From Clostridia bacterium (GTDB lineage: Bacteria; Bacillota; Clostridia; UBA1212; UBA1255), in contig JAFWZX010000024.1 of the NCBI GenBank assembly GCA_017517275.1, positions 1 through 42,322 of the forward strand: 42,322 nt of DNA, in the 5' to 3' direction. The notes beneath the pieces were generated by a model that saw only the letters and a program-made list of their open reading frames with translations, did not search any database and was not told the origin of the DNA. Of this stretch, positions 5,916 to 15,369 are shown one piece after another. The translations under genes were made by a program, and so were the position numbers. Position 1 is the first letter of the stretch; each line of letters opens with the position of its first letter.

Positions 5916-6928
5916 TCTATCCTGCCCTTTTACATAACGATTCATTAATTGGTATCACGGCTCCAAGCTCAGGTGTTGATATAAATAAAGACACTGCTTT
6001 CGACAATTATAAGGCAAATTTGAATTCTATTGGCTTCAGAACAATTGAAACGTCTAACGTTCGAACAGGTCTTACACCAAGCAGTCCTGCCGAAATAAGA
6101 GCAAACGAATTTAACAGTCTTATATATAATTCTGAAGTTGATATGATTCTGTGTGCTAAAGGCGGCGATTTGCTATTTGAAATTCTGGACAAAGTTGATT
6201 ACCAAGCTTTAAAAGCTAATCCCAAGTGGGTCCAGGGCTATTCTGACCCAACTTCACTTCTATATGCAATAACAACTAAATATGATATTGCAACAGTATA
6301 CGGCAACGGTGCAGGTGCATACAGTATGTCCCCTATGCACGTGTCATTGTTAAATTCAATGCATATGCTTATGGGAAAGCTCAACATTCAACATAGTTTT
6401 GACTTATTCGAAAAAAACAAAGGTGACAGCAGTTTTGGGTATAACCTTGATTCAAAAGTTGAATGGAAAATTTTATTTGACGGTGAAAATATATCCTCCG
6501 GTGCTCAAGTTAATTTCACCGGCAGATTAATCGGTGGTTGTGTAGACGTTCTTACTGATTTAATCGGAACTCCTTTTGACGGAACTAAGGAATTTATTGA
6601 TAAATACGCAAACGACGGCATTATCTGGTACTTTGATAATTTTGCAATGCCTGCAGAGAGACTTTATAGTTTTTTATGGCATATGAAAAAATGCAGATAT
6701 TTCAATAACGCCTCAGGCTTTATTTTCGGGCGTAATCTCTTCAAAAGCACTTTTATGGATTTTGACTACGAAGAGGCTGTTTTACGTCCTTTAATGGATT
6801 TAAACGTACCAATTATCACAGAAGCAGATATCGGACACGTTTCGCCGCGCATGGCAATAATTAACGGAGCACTTGGAGAGGTTATTGTAAAAAATAAACA
6901 AGGAACCGTAAAACAGCTCCTTGTTTGA
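5912..6928 (+). CDS. S66 family LD-carboxypeptidase-like protein (LdcA/MccF type)
   Basis: A 338-residue serine peptidase-like protein. The N-terminus (IGITAPSSGVD) and AKGGDLLFEIL match the S66 fold. The nucleophile motif GYSDPTSLL puts the catalytic serine at Ser111. A C-terminal histidine (about His309 in ADIGHVSPRMAI) fits the third triad position, and GFIFGRN is also typical. Family members cut the L,D bond of murein tetrapeptides during recycling, or detoxify peptide-nucleotide antibiotics (MccF). The extended middle region looks closer to the MccF-like branch, so either role is possible. No signal peptide is seen. The gene overlaps the HAD phosphatase gene by four bases, and a hairpin terminator overlaps its last codons. 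Confidence 0.85.
   Translation: MIYPALLHNDSLIGITAPSSGVDINKDTAFDNYKANLNSIGFRTIETSNVRTGLTPSSPAEIRANEFNSLIYNSEVDMILCAKGGDLLFEILDKVDYQALKANPKWVQGYSDPTSLLYAITTKYDIATVYGNGAGAYSMSPMHVSLLNSMHMLMGKLNIQHSFDLFEKNKGDSSFGYNLDSKVEWKILFDGENISSGAQVNFTGRLIGGCVDVLTDLIGTPFDGTKEFIDKYANDGIIWYFDNFAMPAERLYSFLWHMKKCRYFNNASGFIFGRNLFKSTFMDFDYEEAVLRPLMDLNVPIITEADIGHVSPRMAIINGALGEVIVKNKQGTVKQLLV
6896..6926. terminator. Bidirectional terminator between convergent operons
   Basis: AAACAAGGA (6896-6904) pairs with TCCTTGTTT (6918-6926) over a 13-base loop. On the plus strand it is followed by GATTTTG and on the minus strand by ATTTTTT. It overlaps the end of the S66 gene and would also stop the leftward opp operon. Confidence 0.7.
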
Positions 6929-6945
6929 TTTTGTAAATATTCAAT

Positions 6946-7203
6946 TTAATAAGACAAGAACAATACAAGCCACATTATCATATACATAACTACTATTGCA
7001 CCGACTACGACAAGCATAGGAACAAACATCATCTTGACGGCATTCCAGTAAGTATTCCACTTATCACCAAAGCTTGATCCGGACCTTACTTTTTTATTTT
7101 TGAAAAAGGAAGAAAAGGCACTTCCCCGTACACCTGACATATCCGCAATCGTTCTGCCGTCATCAATATATTTTACTTTTTGTTTTTTTTGCTTTTTACT
7201 CAT
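6946..7203 (-). CDS. Small conserved membrane protein at the end of the opp operon
   Basis: An 85-residue protein with a lysine-rich cytosolic start (MSKKQKKQKVKYIDDGRTIA), a middle rich in Ser, Lys and Phe, and one long hydrophobic segment at about residues 57-83 ending the chain. I know similar YIDDGRTIADMSGV proteins only as uncharacterised clostridial membrane proteins. It lies 9 bases after oppF on the same strand and is the last gene of the operon. A role at the membrane with the transporter or protease is plausible but unproven. Confidence 0.75.
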   Translation of the reverse strand: MSKKQKKQKVKYIDDGRTIADMSGVRGSAFSSFFKNKKVRSGSSFGDKWNTYWNAVKMMFVPMLVVVGAIVVMYMIMWLVLFLSY

Positions 7204-7212
7204 AGTATTCCT

Positions 7213-8187
7213 TTATTGCAACAAATGACAAGCAGCAAAATGTCCGTTGCCGTAATCCTTATACTCCGGTGTCTCTTCCTTACAAATATCTTTTGCATAC
7301 GGACACCTTGTATGGAATCGACAGCCCTTTGGAGGATTTGCAGGAGACGGAATATCTCCGCTTAAAACAATGCGGTTCATTTTAACGTCAGGATCCGGAT
7401 ACGGAATAGCTGAAAATAATGCTTTCGTATAAGGATGAAGCGGATTTGCGAAAATCTCAGCTTTTGTTCCGAATTCAACCATAGAACCAAGATACATCAC
7501 ACCGATTTTATCAGAAATAAACTTTACAACAGATAAATCGTGAGATATAAAAATGTAAGTAAGGTTCATAGATTCCTGAAGACTTTTCAATAAGTTGATG
7601 ATTTGTGCCTGAATAGAAACATCTAATGCAGATACAGGTTCATCACAAACAACAAGTTCTGGATTTACGGCAAGTGCTCTTGCGATACAAATTCTTTGGC
7701 GCTGACCACCTGAAAACTCGTGAGGATAGCGCTCATAATAGTAGTCACGAAGGCCGCATTTGTCCATTAAATCAAGCACGTAATCCTTTACCTGACTTCT
7801 TGGTACAATATTATGTACCATAACAGGTTCAGACAGAATACCGCCCACTGTACTTCTCGGTGGAAGTGATGAATACGGATCTTGGAAAATAATCTGCATT
7901 TTAGTTCGAATATCTCTCATTTTAGAAGAGTTATAATTCGTAATATCCTGCCCTTTGAAAATAATCTGACCGCTTGTGGGTTGATGAAGTTTTAAAATAG
8001 CCCTTCCCATTGTCGTTTTACCGCAACCGGATTCACCAACAATACCAAGAGTTTCACCGGGCATAAGAGTAAAAGAAACATCGTCTACAGCCACTAACTC
8101 TTTAGTAACTTTTCCCATAAGAGTTTTCTTAAGCGGAAAGCATTTTCTAAGATTTTTAACTTCTAAAATCGGCTCGTTATTAGACAT
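7213..8187 (-). CDS. oppF: Oligopeptide ABC transporter ATP-binding protein OppF
   Basis: A 324-residue ATPase of the OppF/DppF type that powers peptide import with OppD. The Walker A motif is [12 protein letters not shown], the signature [14 protein letters not shown], and Walker [13 protein letters not shown]. The C-terminal oligo_HPY extension has the cysteine pattern [14 protein letters not shown] with a final C in HFAACHL, which in some family members can hold an iron-sulfur cluster. ATG at 8187 is preferred, with GGAGG nine bases upstream; a GTG two codons earlier lies too close to that site. The start overlaps the end of oppD by 8 bases. Substrate is inferred from family and neighbours; dipeptide or other ligands cannot be excluded. 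Confidence 0.92.
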   Translation of the reverse strand: MSNNEPILEVKNLRKCFPLKKTLMGKVTKELVAVDDVSFTLMPGETLGIVGESGCGKTTMGRAILKLHQPTSGQIIFKGQDITNYNSSKMRDIRTKMQIIFQDPYSSLPPRSTVGGILSEPVMVHNIVPRSQVKDYVLDLMDKCGLRDYYYERYPHEFSGGQRQRICIARALAVNPELVVCDEPVSALDVSIQAQIINLLKSLQESMNLTYIFISHDLSVVKFISDKIGVMYLGSMVEFGTKAEIFANPLHPYTKALFSAIPYPDPDVKMNRIVLSGDIPSPANPPKGCRFHTRCPYAKDICKEETPEYKDYGNGHFAACHLLQ

Positions 8188-9349
8188 TATCACTTACCTC
8201 CTCATATAAATGACAAGCAACGTAATGAGTAGGACTTACTTGAATCATTCCTGGATAGTCGCCGGAGCATTTATTGATACACATTGAGCAGCGTTCCTTA
8301 AAATAACAATGATCCGGCATATTAATAGGATTGGGAACGTTACCCGGAATGTTAAAAAGTGTATCGCTATCCGAATCAAGAGTCGGCTTTGATTTTTGCA
8401 GTCCAATCGTATATGGGTGCTTAGGATCATGGAAAATCTCTGCTACGGTTCCCTTCTCAATAACTCGGCCGGCATACATGACAACAACATAATCAGCCAT
8501 CTCCGCAATAATGCCGAGATCATGTGTGATAAGTAAAATAGAACCGTCGATTTTTGATTTAAGGTCTCTTAATAAATCAAGAATCTGAGCTTGAATCGTT
8601 ACGTCAAGAGCAGTAGTAGGCTCATCGGCGATTATTAGTCTGGGATTAGCCGCCAAAGCCATAGCAATCATTACTCTCTGTCTCATACCGCCTGATAATT
8701 CATGGGGAAAAGCCTTGTATACTCTATCCGGCATGGCAATACCTACAAGATTAAGCATTTCCATTGACTTATCTTTTGCCTGAGCCTTAGTTGCCTTTTT
8801 ATCGTTTATAAAAGTAACCTCATCTAACTGCTGTCCTATTGTAAAAACAGGGTTCAGAGACGTCATTGGCTCCTGGAAAATCATAGCAATTTCTTTTCCT
8901 CGTATTCTGTAAATATCACGAGTAGGCATCTTTGCTATATCATAAACTTTCCCATCGCCCGTCTTGAAGCGAATCTCTCCGGAGTAAATTTGTCCCTGCG
9001 GACCTTGCAACAGGCGCATTACTGACATACTTGTAACAGATTTGCCGCATCCGGATTCTCCTACGATTCCAACAGTTGAATTTTTGGGTACATCGATAGA
9101 AACTCCGTTTACAGCTTTAACAACGCCCTGTTCTGTGAAAAAGTACGTATGCAAATCATCTATTCCAAGAATATTTTCAGGATTATTTAATTCTGAAATA
9201 AACTCCTCTTCACTGGCTTTCCTATTTTTGTATGCCTCTAAACGCTTCATTTCCTTGCTGTTAGCTTTTGCAATAGCACGGATTTCCCTGCCTGTGAGAT
9301 AATGTTTAGAACTTGAAGTTTTATTAGTATTATTATCTTTATTTCCCAT
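8180..9349 (-). CDS. oppD: Oligopeptide ABC transporter ATP-binding protein OppD
   Basis: A 389-residue ATPase, the partner of OppF. About 50 extra N-terminal residues rich in Lys and Glu precede the ABC domain, longer than the usual family start. Walker A is [12 protein letters not shown], the signature [14 protein letters not shown], and Walker [13 protein letters not shown]. The C-terminal oligo_HPY region contains [14 protein letters not shown] and a later CHLYEE, giving the usual cysteine set plus one more. AAGGAG precedes the ATG. It follows oppC by only two bases. The charged N-terminal extension may be a lineage trait. Confidence 0.92.
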   Translation of the reverse strand: MGNKDNNTNKTSSSKHYLTGREIRAIAKANSKEMKRLEAYKNRKASEEEFISELNNPENILGIDDLHTYFFTEQGVVKAVNGVSIDVPKNSTVGIVGESGCGKSVTSMSVMRLLQGPQGQIYSGEIRFKTGDGKVYDIAKMPTRDIYRIRGKEIAMIFQEPMTSLNPVFTIGQQLDEVTFINDKKATKAQAKDKSMEMLNLVGIAMPDRVYKAFPHELSGGMRQRVMIAMALAANPRLIIADEPTTALDVTIQAQILDLLRDLKSKIDGSILLITHDLGIIAEMADYVVVMYAGRVIEKGTVAEIFHDPKHPYTIGLQKSKPTLDSDSDTLFNIPGNVPNPINMPDHCYFKERCSMCINKCSGDYPGMIQVSPTHYVACHLYEEVSDNV

Positions 9350-9351
9350 AA

Positions 9352-10392
9352 TTATCTCCTTGCTTTAGGATCAAGTGCATCGCGCAAACCATCTCCCACA
9401 AAGTTAAAGCCAAGTACTGCAATAACAATACAAATACCGGCAGGTACCCAAACGTATAGATGATTTTGAAGCACATCCTGGTTAGTTGAAATAATGTTAA
9501 TCATGGAACCCCATGCATCAACGTCACCTTTAACACCCAGATTCAAATATGAAAGAGTTGCTTCATAAAGAATCATACTGCCGAGACTAAGACTCATTTG
9601 AACAATAAGCTGCGGCATTACGTTAGGCATAAGATGTTTAAAAATTTTACGAAAAGTTGAATATCCCATCGCTTCGGCAGCAACCATAAATTCCTGTTCA
9701 CGAAGTGACAATATCTGACCTCTTACAAGTCTTGCTGTCCCCGGCCATGATATCATCGCAAGAAAGGCCATTAAAATGTAAATTCTATAATTTGCATTTA
9801 ATTCAGACGCATCAAGCAGTGTACTTACGATAAGCAAAATCGGAATTCCGGGCAAACATATAAGCACGTCACATACTCTCATAATTACAGTATCTATAAC
9901 TCCACCGAAATAACCGGAAATACCGCCGAAAATTATTCCTAAAATTGTAATTACAAATACAGCAAGAAAGCTTACAAGGAGCGATATTCTGCCGCCTAAC
10001 ATTAACGATGATAAAACATCATAACCCTCTTCGTCCGTTCCGATTATATGCTCAGAATCAGGAGCAGACAGGAAGTTATCCTTTAACTCTTTTTCAGTTG
10101 TCTGTCTTAATGTATATTCAACACCATTAACAGTATAAGTTGTTTCAGAAAAAGCATATTCTACTTTGCCGCTCTCATCAAGGATAACCTTGCCGTCATC
10201 AATCCATTCAGTGTAAATATACGGACCTGCAAAACAAAACAAAAATAAACTGACAATCATAATCAAGCCAACAATGCTTAGCTTTGATTTGAAAAATCTT
10301 CTGATAACCATCTGTGTAGGAGACATCAGTTTAATGTTTTTATCTAACGGAGTCTGCTCAGGCTCTACGTTTTTATTTTCATTTTCAACCAT
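9352..10392 (-). CDS. oppC: Oligopeptide ABC transporter permease OppC
   Basis: A 346-residue inner permease of the DppC/OppC type. A cytosolic N-terminus of about 30 residues leads to a first membrane segment (LSIVGLIMIVSLFLFCFAGP). An extracellular stretch of about 80 residues follows. It carries GTDEEGYDVLSSLMLGGRIS, the usual start of the permease core. The EAA-like loop is AAEAMGYSTFRKIFKHLMPN. The extracellular part is longer than in many OppC proteins and could help dock the long binding protein encoded upstream. AGGAGG precedes the ATG. It lies between oppB and oppD with very short spacers. Confidence 0.92.
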   Translation of the reverse strand: MVENENKNVEPEQTPLDKNIKLMSPTQMVIRRFFKSKLSIVGLIMIVSLFLFCFAGPYIYTEWIDDGKVILDESGKVEYAFSETTYTVNGVEYTLRQTTEKELKDNFLSAPDSEHIIGTDEEGYDVLSSLMLGGRISLLVSFLAVFVITILGIIFGGISGYFGGVIDTVIMRVCDVLICLPGIPILLIVSTLLDASELNANYRIYILMAFLAMISWPGTARLVRGQILSLREQEFMVAAEAMGYSTFRKIFKHLMPNVMPQLIVQMSLSLGSMILYEATLSYLNLGVKGDVDAWGSMINIISTNQDVLQNHLYVWVPAGICIVIAVLGFNFVGDGLRDALDPKARR

Positions 10393-10403
10393 AATCTCGC
10401 CTC

Positions 10404-11393
10404 CTATTCAAGCTTAACTCTTGGGTCAACTACTGCATACATAATATCTGCAAGCAGAATACCCAACACACTCAATACTGCCAAAAACATGTTGTATCCC
10501 ATTATAAATGGAATATCTCCTCTGTTCATTGCATCCAAAGCAATATTGCCGATACCAGGAAGGTCAAATACTTGTTCGGTAATAATAGCACCTGAAAAAA
10601 GAGATGGGAGCAAACCTGCTAAAGAAGTAACAAGGGGTATCAGCGTGTTTCTAAATGCATGCTTATTTATAACAACTCTTTCGCTAAGGCCTTTAGCTCT
10701 TGCTGTGCGTATGTAATCAGAATTTAAAACTTCCAACATATTTGTTCTTGTCATTCTCATTCTGGCACCAATGCTTAATATGACAATAGTAAGTATCGGT
10801 ACAAACATGTGGCGCGCATAGTCAACAAGCAACGCAGCTCCTGTATAAGATTGAGTGGCATCTACCATACCCGACGTTGGAAAACCAAGGAATTCCGAGA
10901 AAAAGCTCTTCAGTACTTGTCCAAAGAAGAATGAAGGTAAAGAGATACCAATCATAACAAGCACTGTTACAACGTAATCACGCAAAGAGTATTGATGAGT
11001 TGCAGCCGTAATTCCAAGAGGAATTGCAATCAAAAACTCAAATATAGTTGCAATTAGAGCAATAGCAAAAGATATGCCCATATGCTCAAAAATAACTTCA
11101 GAAACAGGGCGTGCATATACGAAGCTTGTTCCTAAATCAAAATGTAGCAAAGATGATAGCCAACTGAAATAACCTTTGAGAATCCCCATAAAGCTATCAT
11201 CTTTAAGACCGTACATTTCATACATTGCATCTACGGTCTCCTGGCTGACAGTTGCTCCTCCTTGGTTCATGGCGTTGATTTTATCTTGGATAAAATCAAC
11301 GGGCATCAACCGAATAAGGAAATAAATTATCATTGATACGCCAAGCAAAATTACTAGAGCTAAGGCTAATCGTTTAATAATGTATTTTAACAT
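10404..11393 (-). CDS. oppB: Oligopeptide ABC transporter permease OppB
   Basis: A 329-residue permease of the DppB/OppB type with six predicted membrane segments. The start MLKYIIKRLALALVILLGVS and LIRLMPVDF are family hallmarks. The cytoplasmic EAA-like loop is RTARAKGLSERVVINKHAFR, the contact for the ATPases. It begins 30 bases after the binding-protein gene with a GGAG site. With OppC it forms the membrane channel for peptides. No unusual features are seen. Confidence 0.92.
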   Translation of the reverse strand: MLKYIIKRLALALVILLGVSMIIYFLIRLMPVDFIQDKINAMNQGGATVSQETVDAMYEMYGLKDDSFMGILKGYFSWLSSLLHFDLGTSFVYARPVSEVIFEHMGISFAIALIATIFEFLIAIPLGITAATHQYSLRDYVVTVLVMIGISLPSFFFGQVLKSFFSEFLGFPTSGMVDATQSYTGAALLVDYARHMFVPILTIVILSIGARMRMTRTNMLEVLNSDYIRTARAKGLSERVVINKHAFRNTLIPLVTSLAGLLPSLFSGAIITEQVFDLPGIGNIALDAMNRGDIPFIMGYNMFLAVLSVLGILLADIMYAVVDPRVKLE

Positions 11394-11423
11394 AATCTAC
11401 TCCGATTCAAAATAATCAGTTAA

Positions 11424-13997
11424 TCAGTTTGCAAATTCAATTTTCCAAATCTCATCAAGGGGTGATGAATAAGGATTCATTTCACTTTCAGAAGGTAAAC
11501 TTGATTCTTTTATCACGTTAGAATTAAATGCGTACAACACACTTCTTTGGTATACAGGAAGTTCAATTGCAAGATCAAGAATCTGTGACATTGCTTCCTT
11601 ATAGAGTTCTGTACGAACTTTCTTATCGTTTGTTGCTCTTGCATCGTCAATAAGATCGCTAAGATCATTTAATATAGCAAGTTCATCAGGTGTACCGCTG
11701 TTTTTGAGGTAATTGTAGCCCCATGCAAGAGTACTTGTAGCAGTAGAATCTTTATGATATACCTGATAAAGGTCAGGATCTAATGCAGATGACCAAGCAG
11801 CGGCCCATACCTCAAGAGAACCTGTATTAATCTTTGTTAAAGCTTGTGTATCACAAACAACGTCAACTTCCCAACCAAGTTCATTAAGTAACGCAGCAGC
11901 ATCTCTGAATACTTTATACGTCGGATGGTCCTGCAGACTGTTACCGGCGATTGTGAACGTGATATCAAGAGATTTATCGCCTGCACTTACACCTGCTGCC
12001 TGCATATATTTTTCAACGTTTGTAATAGCAATTTCTTTATTCCATTTACCAAGTTGCGGATAATCACAGTCATTATCTGTTGCATCGTTGCCTGTCGGAT
12101 ATGCCCAGCTTACCATAGACATAGGCCAATAAATCTGAGAAGCAGTACCTGCGCGGTAATAGTCAAGAGCTAAAGACGTATTCATCGCACACATTATTGC
12201 TTTACGAATGTTAATGTCATTAATTTTAGCTGCATTAACACCAACGTAACCGTAACCAAGCTGATCTTCAACAATCTTTACAATACCTTTTGATTTTAAA
12301 TTTTCAAGTTTATCAAAATTATCTGTTGTTAGCGACGGTGAAATATAATGCACAGATCCGCTTTCAAGTGCAGCAATTGCGTTTGCAGAACTTACTACCT
12401 GATAACGAACCTTCTCAATCTTTGCATTTTCAATCTTAGCACCTGTTGTGTGGAAATTGTTATTCGCCTTAAAGTACACAACATTATTCATATAGAAAGC
12501 AGATTCTGACGGAGTATCGCTATTGCCGTTATCAGTGGCTTTGTATGGACCGGCACCCATGGGGATTTTAATATTTCGTGTTGACTGAATTACGTTTTTC
12601 ATAAAATCAAAACTTGCAAATTCAACACCAAACTTGTTGTTTGCAATATCTACGTCAACCTTACTGCCTTCGCCGTAATAATGCTGAGGAGCAATTGTTA
12701 AAGCAAAGTTCCAGATAGCCTTCGGGTCAATTCCATCAATTGTAATCCTAAGAACATCATATTCTTCAGGATTGGTTACAGTGCCGTCTGCGTTATGTCC
12801 TGATGCAATTTTATAATCAGTACCGTTTACTTTAATTGTAGTACCTGCAAGGTCTGTATGACCGAGAGACTGAATACCTGAGATGCTCGGGACGAGAAGT
12901 CCGTCTTCTGTAACGTTTTCATGAAGGATAACTTCTGTAGCCTTAGCTGTAAACTCATTTACAAGCGTTGTAGCAGTAGCCCAATATTGAAGGATAATGT
13001 TAAGTTCGCGAGCAATTTTATCATTATAGATGTACTCGATTGCAGCATCCTTTGTTTTAATAGAGTCAGGATAAGATTTCGTCAAGGAAGCAATCTTTGT
13101 TTTATCTTGCTTACCGTTCTCACCTTCAGCATACTCTACTTCAACGTAACCTTCTGAAAACATAAAGCAGAAAATCTCATCTTTAAATTCATCGTGTGAT
13201 TTATAAGGCTCATCAGTATAAGACTCCTGCGCACTAACATAGTCAGATTGAAGTTCTTCTTTGAAAAGCTCTAACGCTCTTTCGTAATCGCGTAAAAGGT
13301 TCTGGTTAGATACTTCTGACGGATTATTAGAAATAGCAGCCTTGTAGCCTGAACCAAGGTTATGTGCAAGAATCGCCGCTTTCATTGTATTGTAATCAAC
13401 TTCCTTTGTAGAGGAAGATTTGAGCTGATTATTGAACAAGTTTATAAGTTCGTTAATTCTTGTTTTTGCTCTTGATGCGGCTTGTGATGAAACAAGCTCA
13501 TTGCTGTCATCAGATGCAGAACCTTTTGTCTGTGTTCTGTATTCAGACAAACCAATAATGTCTGTAGAATACAAAGTAGAGGATCCCGTATAAACCGGAT
13601 CAAGATATACATAATAGTTAAAAAGAACGTCTTCCATTGTTAACGGATGACCGTCTGAGAATAAAATACCGTTTTTAAGTATAAATGTATATACAGTTGT
13701 ATCATCCTTCTCAACTATGTCATAATCCTTAACAACAACGGCTTCTTCATCGCCGTATCCTACTACAACTTCACCATCAACGTAATTTGATGAGAGCATA
13801 CCTATTTGTGTCATTGCAACGATAGTTCCATCTGCTGCAGACGTTGAAAAGAAAGGATTAAACAGTCCATCCGGTTGATCTGTCATAATAACAAAAGCAT
13901 CAACCTTAGCACTTTCACTGTTACATCCTGAAAAAGTCCCGATAATACCTGCACAAATACATATACAAAGTATTATAGATAATATTCTTTTTCTCAT
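11424..13997 (-). CDS. oppA: Long peptide-binding lipoprotein of the Opp transporter
   Basis: An 857-residue family 5 extracellular solute-binding protein that captures peptides for OppBCDF. A lipoprotein signal ends in FSGC, with lipidated Cys25. The N-lobe shows FSDGHPLTMEDVLFNYYVYLD. The C-lobe shows NIRKAIMCAMN and VDVVCDTQ followed by a DPDLYQVYH region, typical of the family. Usual members have about 540-600 residues. The excess lies roughly at residues 150-400, a charged and helical insertion rich in Lys, Glu and Ser. It may enlarge the pocket or contact the surface protease. AAAGGAG precedes the ATG, 49 bases after the InlB-type lipoprotein gene. The symbol is by role and position. 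Confidence 0.87.
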   Translation of the reverse strand: MRKRILSIILCICICAGIIGTFSGCNSESAKVDAFVIMTDQPDGLFNPFFSTSAADGTIVAMTQIGMLSSNYVDGEVVVGYGDEEAVVVKDYDIVEKDDTTVYTFILKNGILFSDGHPLTMEDVLFNYYVYLDPVYTGSSTLYSTDIIGLSEYRTQTKGSASDDSNELVSSQAASRAKTRINELINLFNNQLKSSSTKEVDYNTMKAAILAHNLGSGYKAAISNNPSEVSNQNLLRDYERALELFKEELQSDYVSAQESYTDEPYKSHDEFKDEIFCFMFSEGYVEVEYAEGENGKQDKTKIASLTKSYPDSIKTKDAAIEYIYNDKIARELNIILQYWATATTLVNEFTAKATEVILHENVTEDGLLVPSISGIQSLGHTDLAGTTIKVNGTDYKIASGHNADGTVTNPEEYDVLRITIDGIDPKAIWNFALTIAPQHYYGEGSKVDVDIANNKFGVEFASFDFMKNVIQSTRNIKIPMGAGPYKATDNGNSDTPSESAFYMNNVVYFKANNNFHTTGAKIENAKIEKVRYQVVSSANAIAALESGSVHYISPSLTTDNFDKLENLKSKGIVKIVEDQLGYGYVGVNAAKINDINIRKAIMCAMNTSLALDYYRAGTASQIYWPMSMVSWAYPTGNDATDNDCDYPQLGKWNKEIAITNVEKYMQAAGVSAGDKSLDITFTIAGNSLQDHPTYKVFRDAAALLNELGWEVDVVCDTQALTKINTGSLEVWAAAWSSALDPDLYQVYHKDSTATSTLAWGYNYLKNSGTPDELAILNDLSDLIDDARATNDKKVRTELYKEAMSQILDLAIELPVYQRSVLYAFNSNVIKESSLPSESEMNPYSSPLDEIWKIEFAN

Positions 13998-14046
13998 TTT
14001 GCTTCTCCTTTACAATATTCTTCTATATATCAAATAATTAACAATA

Positions 14047-15369
14047 TTATGATATAACAACACTTACCTGGTTCCCCGATATGTCGATTTGTACTTTATC
14101 AGGATTTTCGCCGCCGGCAACGCAGTGAATATCTGAAAAATCAATAACAGATGAATCACCCATACCGCAAAGTAACCCGATGGAATAATCATCAACACCA
14201 AAATAACATTGCGAGTCAATAATTATCTTACCGTCTTCAATAACAACATCCGAAACCTCTGCGTTAGATGATATTGATCCTGCAAATAAACCGAAATTAC
14301 TGCCTACAACTCTTGTTCCGCCTTTGATTGTAAACTCAACGTTTTTAAATGATAAATTCTCAACAACGGCGCCGTCTGAAAGCTGACCAAACAATCCACT
14401 GTTTGCTTTAGCATTGTTCGTCTGAATCAACGAAATATTACTAAACGCGTGACCGTTACCGTAAATCGCACCGGTGAAATTACCGTGCAACATAGCAGTA
14501 GGCCAAATTTTACCTGTAAAATCTAAATCATCATGAATAACGTAATGACCGGTTACGTTAACATTATCAATAAATTGATCTGCTGTATAAATATGATACC
14601 AATCGCCTTCAAGCCATGATAAATATACCTTAAAAACAGAATCCACAGCGGTACCAGACTTATAATCAACGATGCCCGGGTGAACAAGCTCTGTACCTGA
14701 AAGCTCATTTTTACAGTCTGCATCCATATATGCGCGGTCAAAGGTATAGCCTGCTTTTGACGGAAAAATCTCAGTTTCTAATTTGCCTGTTTCGGCACTC
14801 CAATATGGGAGAGTAAACGTTTGACCTTCATTTGGATTAAATGTAACATCTTTAATCAGCTCGTTTGTTGAAATATCATAGAATTCTATTTTAAACAAAG
14901 GAATCCATGCTGCATATAAGGTGATAAACGGCTTATCCGCTGAATATTCTTTGTCCGGATCTACTTCAAGAAGCTGGTTATCAAAATCCCATTTATTTGA
15001 GTACGTATAATATGTATTACCGTCAGCATCTTTATTTTCAATTCTATCCTGATACCATCCTGCCAGGAAATATCCGTTGTTTGTTGCAGTAAATGCATCA
15101 GTTTCACGGGCAGGGTCATCCGGAGGCAGTAATGCAATCTCAGCCATTCCGTTATTATTCATTTTTATCTCGTCAATATTATAAGAGTCAACGATAACTG
15201 ATGTATTAGTTGTAAAAAATCCGCCGTTAGCGTCATATTTGACGCTAACGGTGTAACCCTTTTCATTATTTACATCATAAGGTGAATCGCTTGAATTACA
15301 TCCAACGAAAATTCCGAGAAAAATTAAAATAAAACACAGTATAAATAATACTTTATATTTCATCTTCAT
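14047..15369 (-). CDS. Lipoprotein with InlB-type repeats and a beta-helix-like domain
   Basis: A 440-residue surface lipoprotein. The lipobox FVGC places the lipidated cysteine at Cys24. Residues 40-150 form an InlB B-type (Listeria-Bacteroides) repeat: VKYDANGG, then GYFLAGWYQD and ITLYAAWIP. A second partial unit (KIEFYD ... LPYWS ... AGYTFDRAY) follows at about 155-260. From about residue 262 (WYHIYTADQFIDNV) come short units such as GAIYGNGHAFSNI, SGLFGQLSDGAVVENL and NFGLFAGSI, resembling GLUG-type right-handed beta-helix repeats. These modules are generally adhesive or carbohydrate-facing. The start overlaps the stop of the giant protease gene (ATGA), indicating coupling. The exact ligand is unknown. 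Confidence 0.8.
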   Translation of the reverse strand: MKMKYKVLFILCFILIFLGIFVGCNSSDSPYDVNNEKGYTVSVKYDANGGFFTTNTSVIVDSYNIDEIKMNNNGMAEIALLPPDDPARETDAFTATNNGYFLAGWYQDRIENKDADGNTYYTYSNKWDFDNQLLEVDPDKEYSADKPFITLYAAWIPLFKIEFYDISTNELIKDVTFNPNEGQTFTLPYWSAETGKLETEIFPSKAGYTFDRAYMDADCKNELSGTELVHPGIVDYKSGTAVDSVFKVYLSWLEGDWYHIYTADQFIDNVNVTGHYVIHDDLDFTGKIWPTAMLHGNFTGAIYGNGHAFSNISLIQTNNAKANSGLFGQLSDGAVVENLSFKNVEFTIKGGTRVVGSNFGLFAGSISSNAEVSDVVIEDGKIIIDSQCYFGVDDYSIGLLCGMGDSSVIDFSDIHCVAGGENPDKVQIDISGNQVSVVIS

